Of a stretch of 64,000 bases of DNA, positions 1 to 9,901 are shown piece after piece. The DNA lies in the NCBI RefSeq assembly GCF_900129965.1, contig NZ_FQXM01000007.1:168384-232383 (forward strand), written 5' to 3'. This stretch comes from Clostridium grantii DSM 8605. GTDB taxonomy: Bacteria; Bacillota; Clostridia; Clostridiales; Clostridiaceae. The translations under genes and the position numbers were made by a program. The notes under the pieces were generated by a model, which was not told the origin of the DNA, made no database searches, and worked only from the letters and a program-made list of their open reading frames with translations. Positions within the stretch are counted from its first letter, which is position 1, and each line of letters opens with the position of its first letter.

Positions 1-1
1 C

Positions 2-763
2 GGAAGAATTCTAAAAGAGGACATGAAAGCTTATAGAGATGAAATGATTATTTCAACAAAGGCAGGTTACACTATGTGGCCAGGTCCTTATGGAGACTAT
101 GGTTCAAGAAAATATCTTATATCTAGTTTAGACCAAAGCCTTAAACGTATGGGGCTTGATTATGTAGATATATATTATCATCACAGACCGGATCCAAATA
201 CACCAGTTGAAGAGACCATGCTCGCTCTTGACCAAGTTGTGAAACAAGGGAAAGCACTTTATGTTGGTATATCTAACTATAGAAGTGAACAAGCAGAAGA
301 AGCATTGAAGATATTGAAAGAATTAAAAACACCAGTAGTAATGACTCAGCCAAGTTATTCAATGCTTAATCGATGGATTGAGGAAGATGGTTTGCTAGAT
401 GTTACTCATAAGCATGGGATTGGAAACATTGTATTCAGCCCATTGGCACAAGGTGTTTTGAGTGACAAATATTTGAATGGCATTCCGGCAGATTCAAGGG
501 TTAGCAGCAGCAGTCAGTTTTTGAACAAGAATAATTTGGATTCTGATAAATTGGATAGAGTAAGAAGATTAAATGATATAGCAAATAATAGAGGACAATC
601 TTTGGCACAGATGGCATTATCTTGGGTGTTAAGAGATGATAGAGTTACAACAGCTTTAATTGGAGCTAGTAAAGTGAGCCAAATTGAAGACAGTGTAAAG
701 GCAATTAATCATATTGAATTTAGTGAAAAAGAATTAAGCGAAATTGATAGTATTTTGGCATAA
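2..763 (+). CDS. Aldo/keto reductase, YghZ-like (5' end outside window)
   Basis: NAD(P)H-dependent aldehyde reductase of the AKR superfamily, closest in my judgement to the YghZ / L-glyceraldehyde 3-phosphate reductase group. The frame is open to the left edge (GRILKED before the first ATG at 23), and family members are about 330 residues, so roughly 80 N-terminal residues including the catalytic Tyr are outside. Visible family stretches are ISTKAGYTMWPGPYG, SLKRMGLDYVDIYYHHR, GKALYVGISNY and SPLAQGVLSDKYLNGIP, and a C-terminal NADP-binding segment ALIGASKVSQIED. The gene is followed by a strong hairpin terminator and is not obviously linked to the next genes. Family assignment is firm; the physiological substrate is inferred. 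Confidence 0.9.
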   Translation, partial: GRILKEDMKAYRDEMIISTKAGYTMWPGPYGDYGSRKYLISSLDQSLKRMGLDYVDIYYHHRPDPNTPVEETMLALDQVVKQGKALYVGISNYRSEQAEEALKILKELKTPVVMTQPSYSMLNRWIEEDGLLDVTHKHGIGNIVFSPLAQGVLSDKYLNGIPADSRVSSSSQFLNKNNLDSDKLDRVRRLNDIANNRGQSLAQMALSWVLRDDRVTTALIGASKVSQIEDSVKAINHIEFSEKELSEIDSILA

Positions 764-786
764 TACTATTATTTATTTTAACTAAA

Positions 787-841
787 AAAGCTATCCAGTT
801 CCTATCTTCTATAAGTAGGAGATAGGAACTGGATAGCTTTT
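787..841 (+). terminator. Strong intrinsic terminator after aldo/keto reductase
   Basis: A perfect inverted repeat of about 22 bp (787-808 pairs with 820-841, starting AAAAGCTATCCAG) encloses an 11-base loop and ends in a T-rich tract. It lies 24 bases after the stop codon. Confidence 0.85.
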
Positions 842-1018
842 ATTATTTTAGGTTTCATATCTAAAATAATAAGTCCTTGACGAAGTATTATATATGATGT
901 ATTGTGAAGTCAATAATTAATAATTTGACCATGAAGTGAACTGATTCTTAGGTGGAGATAGTTCATGAAGTAGTATATAATAATATTAGGTTGCAAATAA
1001 TAAAAGTGACATATGACG

Positions 1019-1047
1019 TTTTTTATAATTTATTTTTTTGATATAAT
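1019..1047 (+). promoter_or_regulatory. Tentative promoter of crp-like/deoD operon
   Basis: TATAAT at 1042-1047 lies 44 bases before the regulator start, with only a T-run as -35 (1019-1024). A second TATAAT lies at 1024-1029. A weak -35 is compatible with an activator-dependent promoter. The rest of the 764-1090 gap holds the terminator above and AT-rich sequence in which I see no gene. Confidence 0.35.
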
Positions 1048-1090
1048 CTTTATAAGAATAAATATATATTCAAATAAATGAGGGATAAAT

Positions 1091-1780
1091 ATGTCCATTG
1101 AGAGCTTTATAAATAATAAACCTTACTTAGCTAACTTATTTATGGGAATGCCAGCTGAGATAAGGATGAAATGTGTAGTGGAAAATTTTCATGCAAAAAC
1201 TGTCATAGTAAAAAAAGATGAAGAACCAAAGTATATCTATATAGTGTACTCTGGCACATTAAAAATATTTAATGAATTTCAAAATGGCAGAATTCTCGAA
1301 ACAGCAATTGTTAATGATATGGACTTTTTAGGTTTAATCGAAATTTTAGCATCTAAAGAAAAAATAGCAGCTACAGTGGAAACGGTAACAGATTGTATTG
1401 CTTTAAGAATTTCAAAAAAAGACTTTTTAAAGTGGATGGAAAGTGATCATTATTTGGCAGTTATAGTTGCTAAAAAAATGGCAAAAGATTTTTATAATAT
1501 AGCTTACTCTAATGGAGAACTTTTATTAAATTCAACTATGTATACCATAATAGCATATTTAATTAAATTGGCTAAAGAAGATATAGATAAAGGTGAAATA
1601 GTTTTTATCAATAAAAAACGCCAACAAATAGCAGATGAATTAGGAATTAGTTTAAGAACGGTTCATAGGAATGTAAAGCAACTAAAGCAACAGCAATTAA
1701 TAACAATTGAGAATGCTAAGATTTATATTAATGAAAATCAATATAAAGCATTGATAGATAAATTAAAAGAATTAAGTTAA
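1091..1780 (+). CDS. Crp/Fnr-family transcriptional regulator
   Basis: A 229-residue Crp/Fnr regulator. Residues about 25-120 form a cyclic-nucleotide-binding-type beta-roll (YIYIVYSGTLKIF, then LGLIEILASKEK), and residues 165-215 form the winged helix (RQQIADELGISLRTVHRNVK). The Fnr cysteine cluster is absent, so it is not an oxygen-sensing iron-sulfur member. The next gene, deoD, starts 22 bases downstream with its own GGAGG, so the two probably form an operon; the regulator may respond to nucleosides, as has been proposed for E. coli YeiL. The effector is unknown. The ATG at 1091 has AGGG upstream. Confidence 0.85.
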   Translation: MSIESFINNKPYLANLFMGMPAEIRMKCVVENFHAKTVIVKKDEEPKYIYIVYSGTLKIFNEFQNGRILETAIVNDMDFLGLIEILASKEKIAATVETVTDCIALRISKKDFLKWMESDHYLAVIVAKKMAKDFYNIAYSNGELLLNSTMYTIIAYLIKLAKEDIDKGEIVFINKKRQQIADELGISLRTVHRNVKQLKQQQLITIENAKIYINENQYKALIDKLKELS

Positions 1781-1802
1781 TAATACATAAGGAGGTTTCA
1801 AT

Positions 1803-2516
1803 ATGATACCAACAGCACATATTGAAGTAAAAGAAAAAGGAATTATTGCAAAAACTATACTAATGCCAGGAGATCCTCTTCGTGCTAAATTTATAGCAGA
1901 TACATTTTTAGAGAATGTAGTTAAATTTAACAATGTTAGAAATATGTTTGGATATACAGGAACGTATAAAGGGAAAAAGATTTCTGTTATGGCTAGTGGC
2001 ATGGGTATGGCTAGTATTGGAATTTATTCCTATGAATTATTCAAATTTTATGATGTGGAAAATATTATTCGTATAGGATCATGTGGCGCTTACACTAAAG
2101 ATTTAAATTTATATGATGTTATAATAGTTGATGAAGCTTGGAGTGAGTCAAGTTTTGCAAAAGTACAAAATGGTTATGATAAAGATATTATTGCAGCTTC
2201 TCCAGAATTAAACAAGAAATTAGAAGAAATTTCGAAAGACTTAGGTGTTGAAATACATAAAGCTAGAATTCATTCAAGTGATATTTTTTATCGCGAAAAT
2301 TTTGAAGAATTTAAGAATATTTATCAAAACCAAGGATGTGTTGCAGTAGAGATGGAATCATTTGCTTTATTTCATAATGCTAACGTGTTAGGGAAAAAAG
2401 CGGCTTGTTTGTTAACTGTTTCTGATAATTTAGTAACTCATGAAGCAACTACATCAGAAGAAAGACAAGAAGCATTTACAAAGATGATGGAAATTGCATT
2501 AGGTATGGCTGAGTAA
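1803..2516 (+). CDS. deoD: Purine-nucleoside phosphorylase, DeoD type
   Basis: Cytoplasmic hexameric-type purine nucleoside phosphorylase (EC 2.4.2.1) that converts purine (deoxy)ribonucleosides and phosphate to base and (deoxy)ribose 1-phosphate. At 237 residues it has the usual DeoD length. Visible are the phosphate-binding GDPLRAK (about residues 23-29), RIGSCGA (about 90), VEMESFAL with the ribose-binding Glu (about 183), and TVSDN with the catalytic Asp near residue 207. The start follows AGGAGGTTTCAAT. It lies immediately downstream of the Crp-type regulator and is closed by a strong terminator. Confidence 0.95.
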   Translation: MIPTAHIEVKEKGIIAKTILMPGDPLRAKFIADTFLENVVKFNNVRNMFGYTGTYKGKKISVMASGMGMASIGIYSYELFKFYDVENIIRIGSCGAYTKDLNLYDVIIVDEAWSESSFAKVQNGYDKDIIAASPELNKKLEEISKDLGVEIHKARIHSSDIFYRENFEEFKNIYQNQGCVAVEMESFALFHNANVLGKKAACLLTVSDNLVTHEATTSEERQEAFTKMMEIALGMAE

Positions 2517-2542
2517 ATAAAAATAATTAAATATTAAGCAAA

Positions 2543-2580
2543 TAACAAAAGGAAGCTAAAATTTAGCTTCCTTTTGTTAT
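2543..2580 (+). terminator. Terminator after deoD
   Basis: A near-perfect 18-19 bp hairpin (arms ATAACAAAAGGAAGCTAAA and its complement) lies 26 bases after the deoD stop. It ends in TTTTGTTAT. Confidence 0.8.
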
Positions 2581-2654
2581 AGAGAGAAAAAATAAATTAT
2601 CTTGAAATTTTAATGAAATCAGTTCTTTTCCTATTCAAGAGCTAAATAACACCC

Positions 2655-2681
2655 TATAATTAAAGTTAACGATAAGTTGAA
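2655..2681 (+). promoter_or_regulatory. -10 box plus LacI-type operator O1 upstream of yesN-like gene
   Basis: TATAAT at 2655-2660 is followed directly by AAAGTTAACGATAAGTTGAA (2662-2681). This is one of six related AACG-centred motifs in the mannan locus. Its position just after the -10 box fits repression by the locus LacI protein. The -35 box is weak. Confidence 0.6.
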
Positions 2682-2735
2682 GTATGTTTTGTGGCTTTAA
2701 TGTTTCAAATTAATATATGGAGGAAGTGGAATATT

Positions 2736-4020
2736 ATGATGAATGAATTAAAAATAGGTAATAAAGAATTGATTGATTATACAATAGAAAGTGTGTTGAA
2801 AAACAATTGTAATAATGTTCAAACTAACAATATATTGAAGGAAGAAAAGTTATTAAGCCACATAGTAGATTGTGATGAAGAAAATTTTAATATAAATTAT
2901 GAGGTTTTTATAAAACTAATGAATTGTACTAAAGATACTGAATATGTATTGATTTTATTTGGAATAGATAATTATTTTGTGAAAAATAATGCTAAAGTAT
3001 TTTATAGTGAAAAAATGTACTTAGAAGAATTAAAAAAATATATAAATGAATTTGAATTTGAAAAAAACAAGATGAATTTAGTTGTTTGTGAGAAAAGAAA
3101 AAGTAGTATGCTAATACTTATGATGTTTGGTAAAGACAATATAGATAAGTGGCAAATTATAAACAATTACATTAAGAAAATTAAAGAAAGGTTATCTTCT
3201 AGAGGTATTTCATTATCTATAGGAATAAGTAAAATTCATAAAAGGTTTAAGAAAATTAGTCTTGCATATGAGGAATGTAAAAAAGCTCTTGATTTTAGAT
3301 TTTATATGGGTAAAAATAGTGTGTTTATTTTTGATGAAAACATTTTAAATGAATATGTAAAAAAGAAAAATGAATATAACATAAAAATAAATAACATATT
3401 AAAAAATATAGAAATACGAAATGAGAAGAATATGGAAAAATGTATAATTGAATTAATGGATGAAATGGAAGAAGATAAATTATATCCTGAGAATTTTAGA
3501 AAAATAATATATTTTATCATTATTAGTATTAACAATAGTTATATTCAAAATTTAAAAACTATAGATATTATTTTTGGAGATATAGAAGAAGTATATTACT
3601 GTGTGGATAAAATTGATACATATGAAGAATTAAGAGGTTATGCAATAAATAAAATACATGTGATTTTACAAAAATACAGGTTAAGAAAAAATACAAAAAA
3701 TAAAAATATTATTGAAGATTCAATGAATTATATAAAAAATAATTACATGAAGGAAATAACATTAAAAATAGTTGCAGAGGAGGTATACTTAACTCCAAAT
3801 TATTTTAGTCAAATATTTAAAAGTCAGGCGGGAATGAATTTTATTGATTTTTTAATTGAATGTAGGATTGGTCAGGCTAAAAAATTATTAAAACAACCAG
3901 GAATTAAAATTTATGAAATTGCTGAATTAGTGGGTTATAAGGAAATAGTGTCATTTAATAGAGCATTTAAAAAAAGTTGTAGGGATATCACCTAAGGAAT
4001 ATGCTTCTTTAAATAAATGA
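2736..4020 (+). CDS. YesN-type AraC-family regulator with 3' frameshift
   Basis: AraC-type transcription factor of the YesN architecture but without a receiver domain. After about 60 unassigned residues comes the GGDEF-like middle domain typical of this group (SLSIGISKIHKRFKKISLAY, ALDFRFYMG), then two C-terminal AraC helix-turn-helix motifs (AEEVYLTPNYFSQIFKSQAG; EIAELVGYKEIVSFNRAFKK). The frame runs from GTG 2691, but GGAGG at 2719-2723 favours ATG 2736. The frame ends early at 3995 as KKSCRDIT. Removing one base from the seven-A run at 3969-3975 restores the usual AraC ending (VVGISPKEYASLNK) with a stop at 4018-4020. So it is a frameshift, either biological or a sequencing error. Likely local activator of the mannanase gene 170 bases downstream. 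Confidence 0.75.
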
Positions 4021-4082
4021 GTCAATTACCTCTTGAAATCGTTTATTTCGTAAAAAAGGTTAATAAAACCGAAAAAATGTAA

Positions 4083-4142
4083 TTGGTATAATATTAAAAA
4101 TATATTATACTTTCAATATAATAAAGTTAACGTTTAAGTAAA
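4083..4142 (+). promoter_or_regulatory. Mannanase promoter with operator O2
   Basis: TTGGTA (4083-4088), 17 bases, TATACT (4106-4111); an alternative TATAAT lies at 4117-4122. Directly downstream is AAAGTTAACGTTTAAGTAAA (4123-4142), the second LacI-type operator copy. The operator would lie just after the transcription start. Confidence 0.6.
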
Positions 4143-4151
4143 TAGTTAATA

Positions 4152-4167
4152 TTGAAAACGATTTCAT
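4152..4167 (+). promoter_or_regulatory. cre site (CcpA catabolite repression)
   Basis: TTGAAAACGATTTCAT matches the published Firmicute cre consensus WTGNNARCGNWWWCAW at every position. It lies between the mannanase promoter and its start codon, which is a typical roadblock position. It implies glucose-type catabolite repression on top of LacI control. Confidence 0.7.
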
Positions 4168-4190
4168 AAAAAGGTTTTAGGAGGGGAACA

Positions 4191-7100
4191 ATGAAAAATA
4201 AAAGAATTTTATCAATGTTGCTTGTATTAATTTTAGTTATATCTTATATAATTCCAATAGCTCCAGTTAATGCAACAACTAAAAAATTGGTATCCTGGGA
4301 TTTTGAGGATGGAACATCACAAAGTTGGGTATTAGGTTGGGGTGGTGTATTTGCAGGTACACAAAATGATGTAAGTTACAGCGAAGATCTTAAAACAGAG
4401 GGTAATGTAGGAGCTTTAAAGATTGAACTAAGTCTTGCATCAGGAGGATGGAAAGATGGAGCAATTAAAGTTCCATTGGCAGAAGGAGGTGTAGATTCAT
4501 CAACTGTGAATAAAGTTGAGTTTGATGTATATATACCTAATGCACCGGAAGAACTTAAATCTATAAAGCCGCAAGTGGCTTTTAATGATCCATCATGGGC
4601 ACAAGGTGGAGATGGGTACATTGGAGTTGCAACATTAGAAAAGGTTGTAATAAACAATGTAGAGTACTCAAAAAAACATATTGAAATGACTTTAGATGTA
4701 GCAGGAGATGGTACATCTAAAGAATTTATTATAAAGTTAGGAAATGATGAAAGTACGTATACTGGAGCTATATATTTGGATAACATTGTTTTAGGTATTG
4801 AATCAATAAAAGATAGTAACACTGATAGTACTAGTGATGATAATGTTCCAACAAAGGATAGCATATGGAATTTTGAAAATATAGAGAATCCTTTAGCTTG
4901 GTCTATAGGATGGGGAACTGGATTTTTAGGTGGAGATAAGGATGTATCCTATAGTGAGGATCTTAAGAGAGAAGGTAATAATGGCTCACTTAAAGTCCAA
5001 GTTAAATTAAATTTAAGTTCATGGACAGAAGCAAATGTACAGGCTTATTTAATGGATAAAGATATGGAGATTAATACTTCAAAGTATAAGAAATTATATT
5101 ACGATATTTATGTTCCTAATCCGGATAGTTTCGGAAATGGGCTAAAGTTAGCAGAAGCATTTAATGATACTTGGGGACCCATTAAAGATTGGGAAGATGT
5201 TGATTTGAAAAATGTAGAGAAAGTAACAATTAATAATGTTACATATGGAGTTGTTCATAGAAATATTGATGTTCAGGTTGCCAATGTGCATAAAAAACTC
5301 ACATTGAGAATATCTTCATATGGAAGTAACTACACTGGACCAAGATACATTGATGATGTAAGGGTTTCACCCTTTACTGATAAACTATCTGTAGATATAC
5401 TATCACCAAATAAGCTAGAAGTGGCAAATTAAGGTAAGATTCAAGTAACAGCAGATGTTCAGACTCCAGGGAATGAAGAAATATCAAAGGTTTATTTAGT
5501 TACTGAAAGCGGTAATGAAATAGAAATGACTATGGATGAAAAGGAAAATAATATTTATAAGTGTGATTTACAAACTTTAAATGAAGAGGAAGGTCCACTT
5601 TCTTATGATGTTATAGTATTGGGAAAAACAGGAGCAAAATCAAAAGCTACATCGGAAATAATTGTTAATAACACAGGTATAAAAATAGATATAATATCAC
5701 CTTTATTCGGAGAAATAATTAAAGGAGAAGCTACTGTTTCTGCTGAAGTTAAAGACCTAAATAAAAATGTTGAATCTGTTGAATTGCTAGTAGGAGACTT
5801 AATAGTACCTATGAATCTTGAAAATAGTAAATATGTGACTAAATTAGATACTAGTAAGCTAGCAGATGGGGTTTATTCATTATTTATAAAGGCTATAAGC
5901 AATGAAGATAAAGCGATTTATTCCTTTACAGACATTTTAATTGATAATGGAACTGTTAAGGTACAAGGAGTTGTAAAGCATAATAGCACTGATTTTGAAT
6001 TAAATGGTAAACCATATTATTACTCTGGTTGGAATATTTATAAATTTCCTTTTGCAGAGGATATGAAATTGAGTATTCCAGAAAAGTCTGTAAGCTGGAC
6101 AAATTCTGGTGAAAAAGTTGAGATAATAATGCCGAAAGATACAACATTTACTTATAAACAATACCTTGATATATCAATGATGGAGGCAAAGAAAAACGGG
6201 TTGGATGTTGTGCGTACTTGGGGCTTTAACAGCGATGTAAATCAAACATATTCCTTTTATAATAAGGATGAGTCAGGAGTATGGGAATTTAATGAAGATC
6301 AATTTAAAAGATTTGACGAGATAATGGATAGTGCAAGTAAATTTGGCGTTAGAGTCATAGTTGTGTTTGAAAACTATTGGGATGCTTATGGCGGAATTCA
6401 AGCAACTACAAATTATCTTGGGTTAGATAATAAACTTAAATTTTATACAGATCCTAGTGCTAAACAATTATTTAAAGATTATATAGCTAATTTTGTAAAA
6501 AGAACAAATACTGTAAATGGAATAAAATACGAAACAGACCCAACTTTATTTGCTTGGGAGCTTATGAATGAACCAAGAATAGATTACAAGCATAGAGGAG
6601 ATAATAATTACCCAGATTCATACTATAATGGTGAGCTTTTAAAAGAATGGACGAAAGAAATGGCTGGTTACGTTAAAAGTCTTGATAGTAGCCATATGGT
6701 AAGCTTAGGTTCGGAAGGACATGGTCAGATGGTTGATGGTAAACCATATGTTTATGACAAAGAAGGATATGGAAATGACCCTGTTGGTAATGTTATGAGT
6801 ATTGACGAAATTGACTTTGTAACTTTTCATCCATATTTTAATGAGGATTGGCTTAAATATAATATACCTCATGCTAAGGAATTGATTCAACAAATAGTTA
6901 AGGAGTCACAAAAATATAAAAAACCTATAGTAATGGAAGGATGGGGCCAAAAGAAAAAGTTTGGATTGAAGGATTTTAAAGGAGTAGAAAGTGGTAATAT
7001 AGATGAAGATTCAAATTGGACTAAATTGAGAGATGCATGGAACAAGATTATGCTAGCTGAATTCAGAAGAGCTGGTGGTAATGGAACAATGATATGGCAA

Positions 7101-7982
7101 TTTTCTACATTTGGAAGAATAGACCAAGACTTTGATGTTACAACACTTATGCCAGCTGAACAAGTGGTAGAAGATAAGAATCTTGTGGATATACTAAATA
7201 AAGAGTCTCAATTACTTATGAATCTTAATAAGGTTAAATATAATGATATTTTATTGCAACAAAAAGGATATGCAGCAGAAGCGGAATATTATGGATGGAT
7301 CACTTCTAAAGATGGGAATTTTAAGCCGGAAGAAACAATAAAAGTTAAAGATATTACTTATGCTATGAAAAAAATGAATGTAAATGTACCTGCTATAAAA
7401 GCAGTGAATCAAAATGAAAGCATTACAAGAGCAGAACTTGCTGAAATGATTTTCAAGGACCTTAAAATGATTAAAGTAGAAAAACCTACTGAAAAAGACG
7501 AACGTGGTATAGTTATTGAGGATATGAGATTTAATGACCTTTCAAAGGTTACCACTAATCAAGTAGATGCAATACAAGCCATGTATACAGCGGGAATGTT
7601 TGAAAACACTTTGCAATTTAGGGTGGAAGAGAAGGTTACTAGAATAGAATTAGCTAAACTACTAACAGCAATTTATGACTATATTTACTACTATGGAGCA
7701 GAACCAGATGATGGTAAAGAACCAGTTAGTAACATAGAAAATATTGAAAATACTACAGTAGATACTGAAGAAAAAGCAGAAGATGTTGAAAATACTAAAG
7801 TAGATACTGAAGAAAAAACAGGAAGTATAGAAAAATCTGTATCGGATACTGAAACTGAAACTGAAACTGAAACTAAATTACCTAAGACTGGTTCTATAGG
7901 GTACGGAGATATTATATTGATAGGGGTTATATTAGTAGGTGTAGGAGTAGTTTTATTTAAAAGAAAAGAATTATATAAGTAA
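4191..7982 (+). pseudogene. Cell-wall GH5 endo-beta-mannanase, interrupted by one in-frame TAA
   Basis: One continuous frame of 1263 codons broken only by TAA at 5430-5432 (codon 414); the two open parts are 4191-5432 and 5433-7982 (first ATG after the stop at 5526). Order: signal peptide (1-29, ending PVNA), two tandem homologous CBM-like modules (WDFEDGTSQSW near 35, WNFENIENPLAW near 225; both contain DVSYSEDLK), Ig-like linkers, and a GH5 catalytic domain with acid/base Glu794 in ELMNEPR and nucleophile Glu916 in VMEGWG. Then come two SLH-like segments, an acidic Glu/Thr-rich linker and LPKTG (1230-1234) with a hydrophobic helix and basic tail for sortase anchoring. The family hydrolyses beta-1,4-mannan outside the cell. 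The modules resemble mannan-binding CBM27/CBM23 types, which is a guess. Broken gene, readthrough, or sequencing error are all possible. Confidence 0.8.
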
Positions 7983-7983
7983 T

Positions 7984-8020
7984 AAAACTCAACAGTAGAT
8001 TAATTCTGCTGTTGAGTTTT
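7984..8020 (+). terminator. Terminator after mannanase
   Basis: Arms AAAACTCAACAGTAG (7984-7998) and CTGCTGTTGAGTTTT (8006-8020) pair with a single G-T. A T-rich tail (TATTTTTG) follows. Confidence 0.85.
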
Positions 8021-8087
8021 ATTTTTGAACGTTTTCGACATAAAAATAGTATTTAAGTATTATTTAATTTAGTTTTTTACAAATAGC

Positions 8088-8140
8088 TTGCAAAAAATAA
8101 AATAGTAAGTTAAAATTAATTTAAGCAAACGATTACTTAA
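8088..8140 (+). promoter_or_regulatory. Chemoreceptor promoter with operator O3
   Basis: TTGCAA (8088-8093), 17 bases, TAAAAT (8111-8116), then operator TTAAGCAAACGATTACTTAA (8121-8140), an almost perfect 20-bp inverted repeat of the locus LacI motif. It places the chemoreceptor gene under the same control as the catabolic genes. Confidence 0.7.
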
Positions 8141-8187
8141 AAACAAAGTAATAAATCTGTAAATTAAATAGAAAGAAGGATAAAAAA

Positions 8188-9798
8188 ATGAAATGGTTTA
8201 AAAATCTAAAAATTAAAACACGAATTCTAAGTGGATTTGCGATAATTACAATTATCGCAATTTTTGTTGGGTTAGTAGGTTTTTACAGCCTTTCTAAAGT
8301 GGAAAACCAACTAAATGAAGTTGTAAATATAAAGTTGCCAAGTGTACAAGCATTACTTTCAGTTAGTGAAATACAAACAGCTATAAAAACCTCAGAAAAA
8401 ACATTATTAATAGATTCTTTAACCAAGGAAGAAAGATTGAAAGAATATGATGAAATTAAAACACTTTTAAAAAATTCAGATAAAGAATTAGAAAAATATG
8501 CTCCTCTTCCCAAAACAGATGAAGAAACTAAAGAATGGAACACTTTTATAAATTTATGGATAGCTTGGAGAAATGATGTGAATGATTTTGTTATTAAAAG
8601 CAAAGAGTATGATACATTTATTTTAAAAGGTGACATTAATAAAAAAATATCTATTGAAGAATTAATTATAATTTCCAAGGGAATAAACGATGAATCTTTC
8701 AAATTATCTGCAAATGCATTAAGTCAAAATATTGATTTGAATAAAATTGCCGCAGAGAATTTACAAGATAATTCTTCAAAAGTAGTTAAAGCTTCTAAAG
8801 AAACTTTATTATTTACATTGATAGGAAGTGTTTTGATTTCTATTATTCTTGGAATGACAATATCTTCAATGGTTAGTAAGCCTCTTAAAAAGATACTAGA
8901 TGCAGCAAGTTTGATAACGAATGGTGATTTGAATGTAGAATTAGATATTGATACAAAAGATGAGATTGGTGTTTTAGCAAATGAGTTTAAAACAATGTCT
9001 GTAAATTTGAATATGGTAATATCGGGAATTAATACTGCTTCAGAAGAAGTTGCCACTGGTTCTAAGCAAGTATCTGATTCTAGCTTATCATTGGCCCAGG
9101 GAGCAACGGAACAAGCTGCTTCTATTAAAGAATTAACAGTTTCTATTGAAAAAATTGCAATACAAACAAATATAAATGCTAAAAACGCTAATGAAGTTAA
9201 AAGTATTTCAGAAGATGTGCAAAAGGAAGTTGAAGAAGGTTATAGATTAATGAAAAATATGTTAAAGGCAATGAATGAAATAAATGAATCTTCAAGTAAT
9301 ATTTCTAAAATTATTAATGTGATTGATGAAATAGCTTTTCAAACAAATATATTAGCTTTAAATGCTGCTATCGAAGCCGCAAAAGCAGGACAACATGGTA
9401 AGGGATTTGCTCTAGTAGCAGAAGAAGTTAGAAATCTTGCGCTAAGATCTTCTAACGCAGCAAAAGAAACTACTTTTTTAATAGAAGGGTCTATTAAAAA
9501 AGTAGAGGATGGAACCAATATTGCTAATACAACATCTAATGCATTAAATAATATTGTTACAAAGGTGAAAAAATCAACAAAATTAGTTGGAAATATTGCA
9601 ATTGCATCTAATGAACAAGCAGTTGAAGTTCAGCAAATTAGTACAAGTATAAGTGAAATTACTGAGGTTGTACAATCTACTTCTGCCACTTCTGAGCAAA
9701 CAGCAGCAGCTAGCGAAGAATTGCTTGAACAATCTGAAGTATTAAAGAATCAGGTTAGTACATTTAAATTAAAAAAAGAAGAGTTGAATATAGAGTGA
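8188..9798 (+). CDS. Methyl-accepting chemotaxis protein
   Basis: A 536-residue transmembrane chemoreceptor. TM1 is near residues 13-35, followed by an extracellular four-helix-bundle sensor of about 170 residues, TM2 near 205-228, a HAMP linker (KPLKKILDAASLITNGDL) and the MCP signalling domain. The invariant hairpin tip is at about residues 380-418 (EIAFQTNILALNAAIEAA; GFALVAEEVRNLA). It signals to CheA/CheW in the cytoplasm. No che genes are nearby. Location between the mannanase and the epimerase, and operator O3 in its promoter, suggest it senses mannan breakdown products or a binding protein carrying them; the ligand is inferred only. Confidence 0.93.
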   Translation: MKWFKNLKIKTRILSGFAIITIIAIFVGLVGFYSLSKVENQLNEVVNIKLPSVQALLSVSEIQTAIKTSEKTLLIDSLTKEERLKEYDEIKTLLKNSDKELEKYAPLPKTDEETKEWNTFINLWIAWRNDVNDFVIKSKEYDTFILKGDINKKISIEELIIISKGINDESFKLSANALSQNIDLNKIAAENLQDNSSKVVKASKETLLFTLIGSVLISIILGMTISSMVSKPLKKILDAASLITNGDLNVELDIDTKDEIGVLANEFKTMSVNLNMVISGINTASEEVATGSKQVSDSSLSLAQGATEQAASIKELTVSIEKIAIQTNINAKNANEVKSISEDVQKEVEEGYRLMKNMLKAMNEINESSSNISKIINVIDEIAFQTNILALNAAIEAAKAGQHGKGFALVAEEVRNLALRSSNAAKETTFLIEGSIKKVEDGTNIANTTSNALNNIVTKVKKSTKLVGNIAIASNEQAVEVQQISTSISEITEVVQSTSATSEQTAAASEELLEQSEVLKNQVSTFKLKKEELNIE

Positions 9799-9824
9799 TA
9801 TTTTGAGTCTTTAGTGAATTCTTA

Positions 9825-9881
9825 TTGACAAAACTGTATCGGTTAAGGTAAAATTAAATTATTAAGTAAACGTTAAGCTAA
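9825..9881 (+). promoter_or_regulatory. Promoter and operator O4 of epimerase/GH130 operon
   Basis: TTGACA (9825-9830), 18 bases, TAAAAT (9849-9854), then TTAAGTAAACGTTAAGCTAA (9862-9881), the LacI-type motif. GGGAG before the start codon is the ribosome binding site. Confidence 0.7.
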
Positions 9882-9901
9882 TAAATAAAGGGAGTGACTT
9901 T

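Noticed and set aside
4032..4050. Second cre-like site (TTGAAATCGTTTATTTCG)
   Set aside because: It fails the consensus at the R position and at the closing CA, unlike the site at 4152-4167.
4376..4864. 162-codon minus-strand frame across the mannanase CBM region
   Set aside because: Shadow of the coding strand with no ribosome binding site and no recognisable domain.
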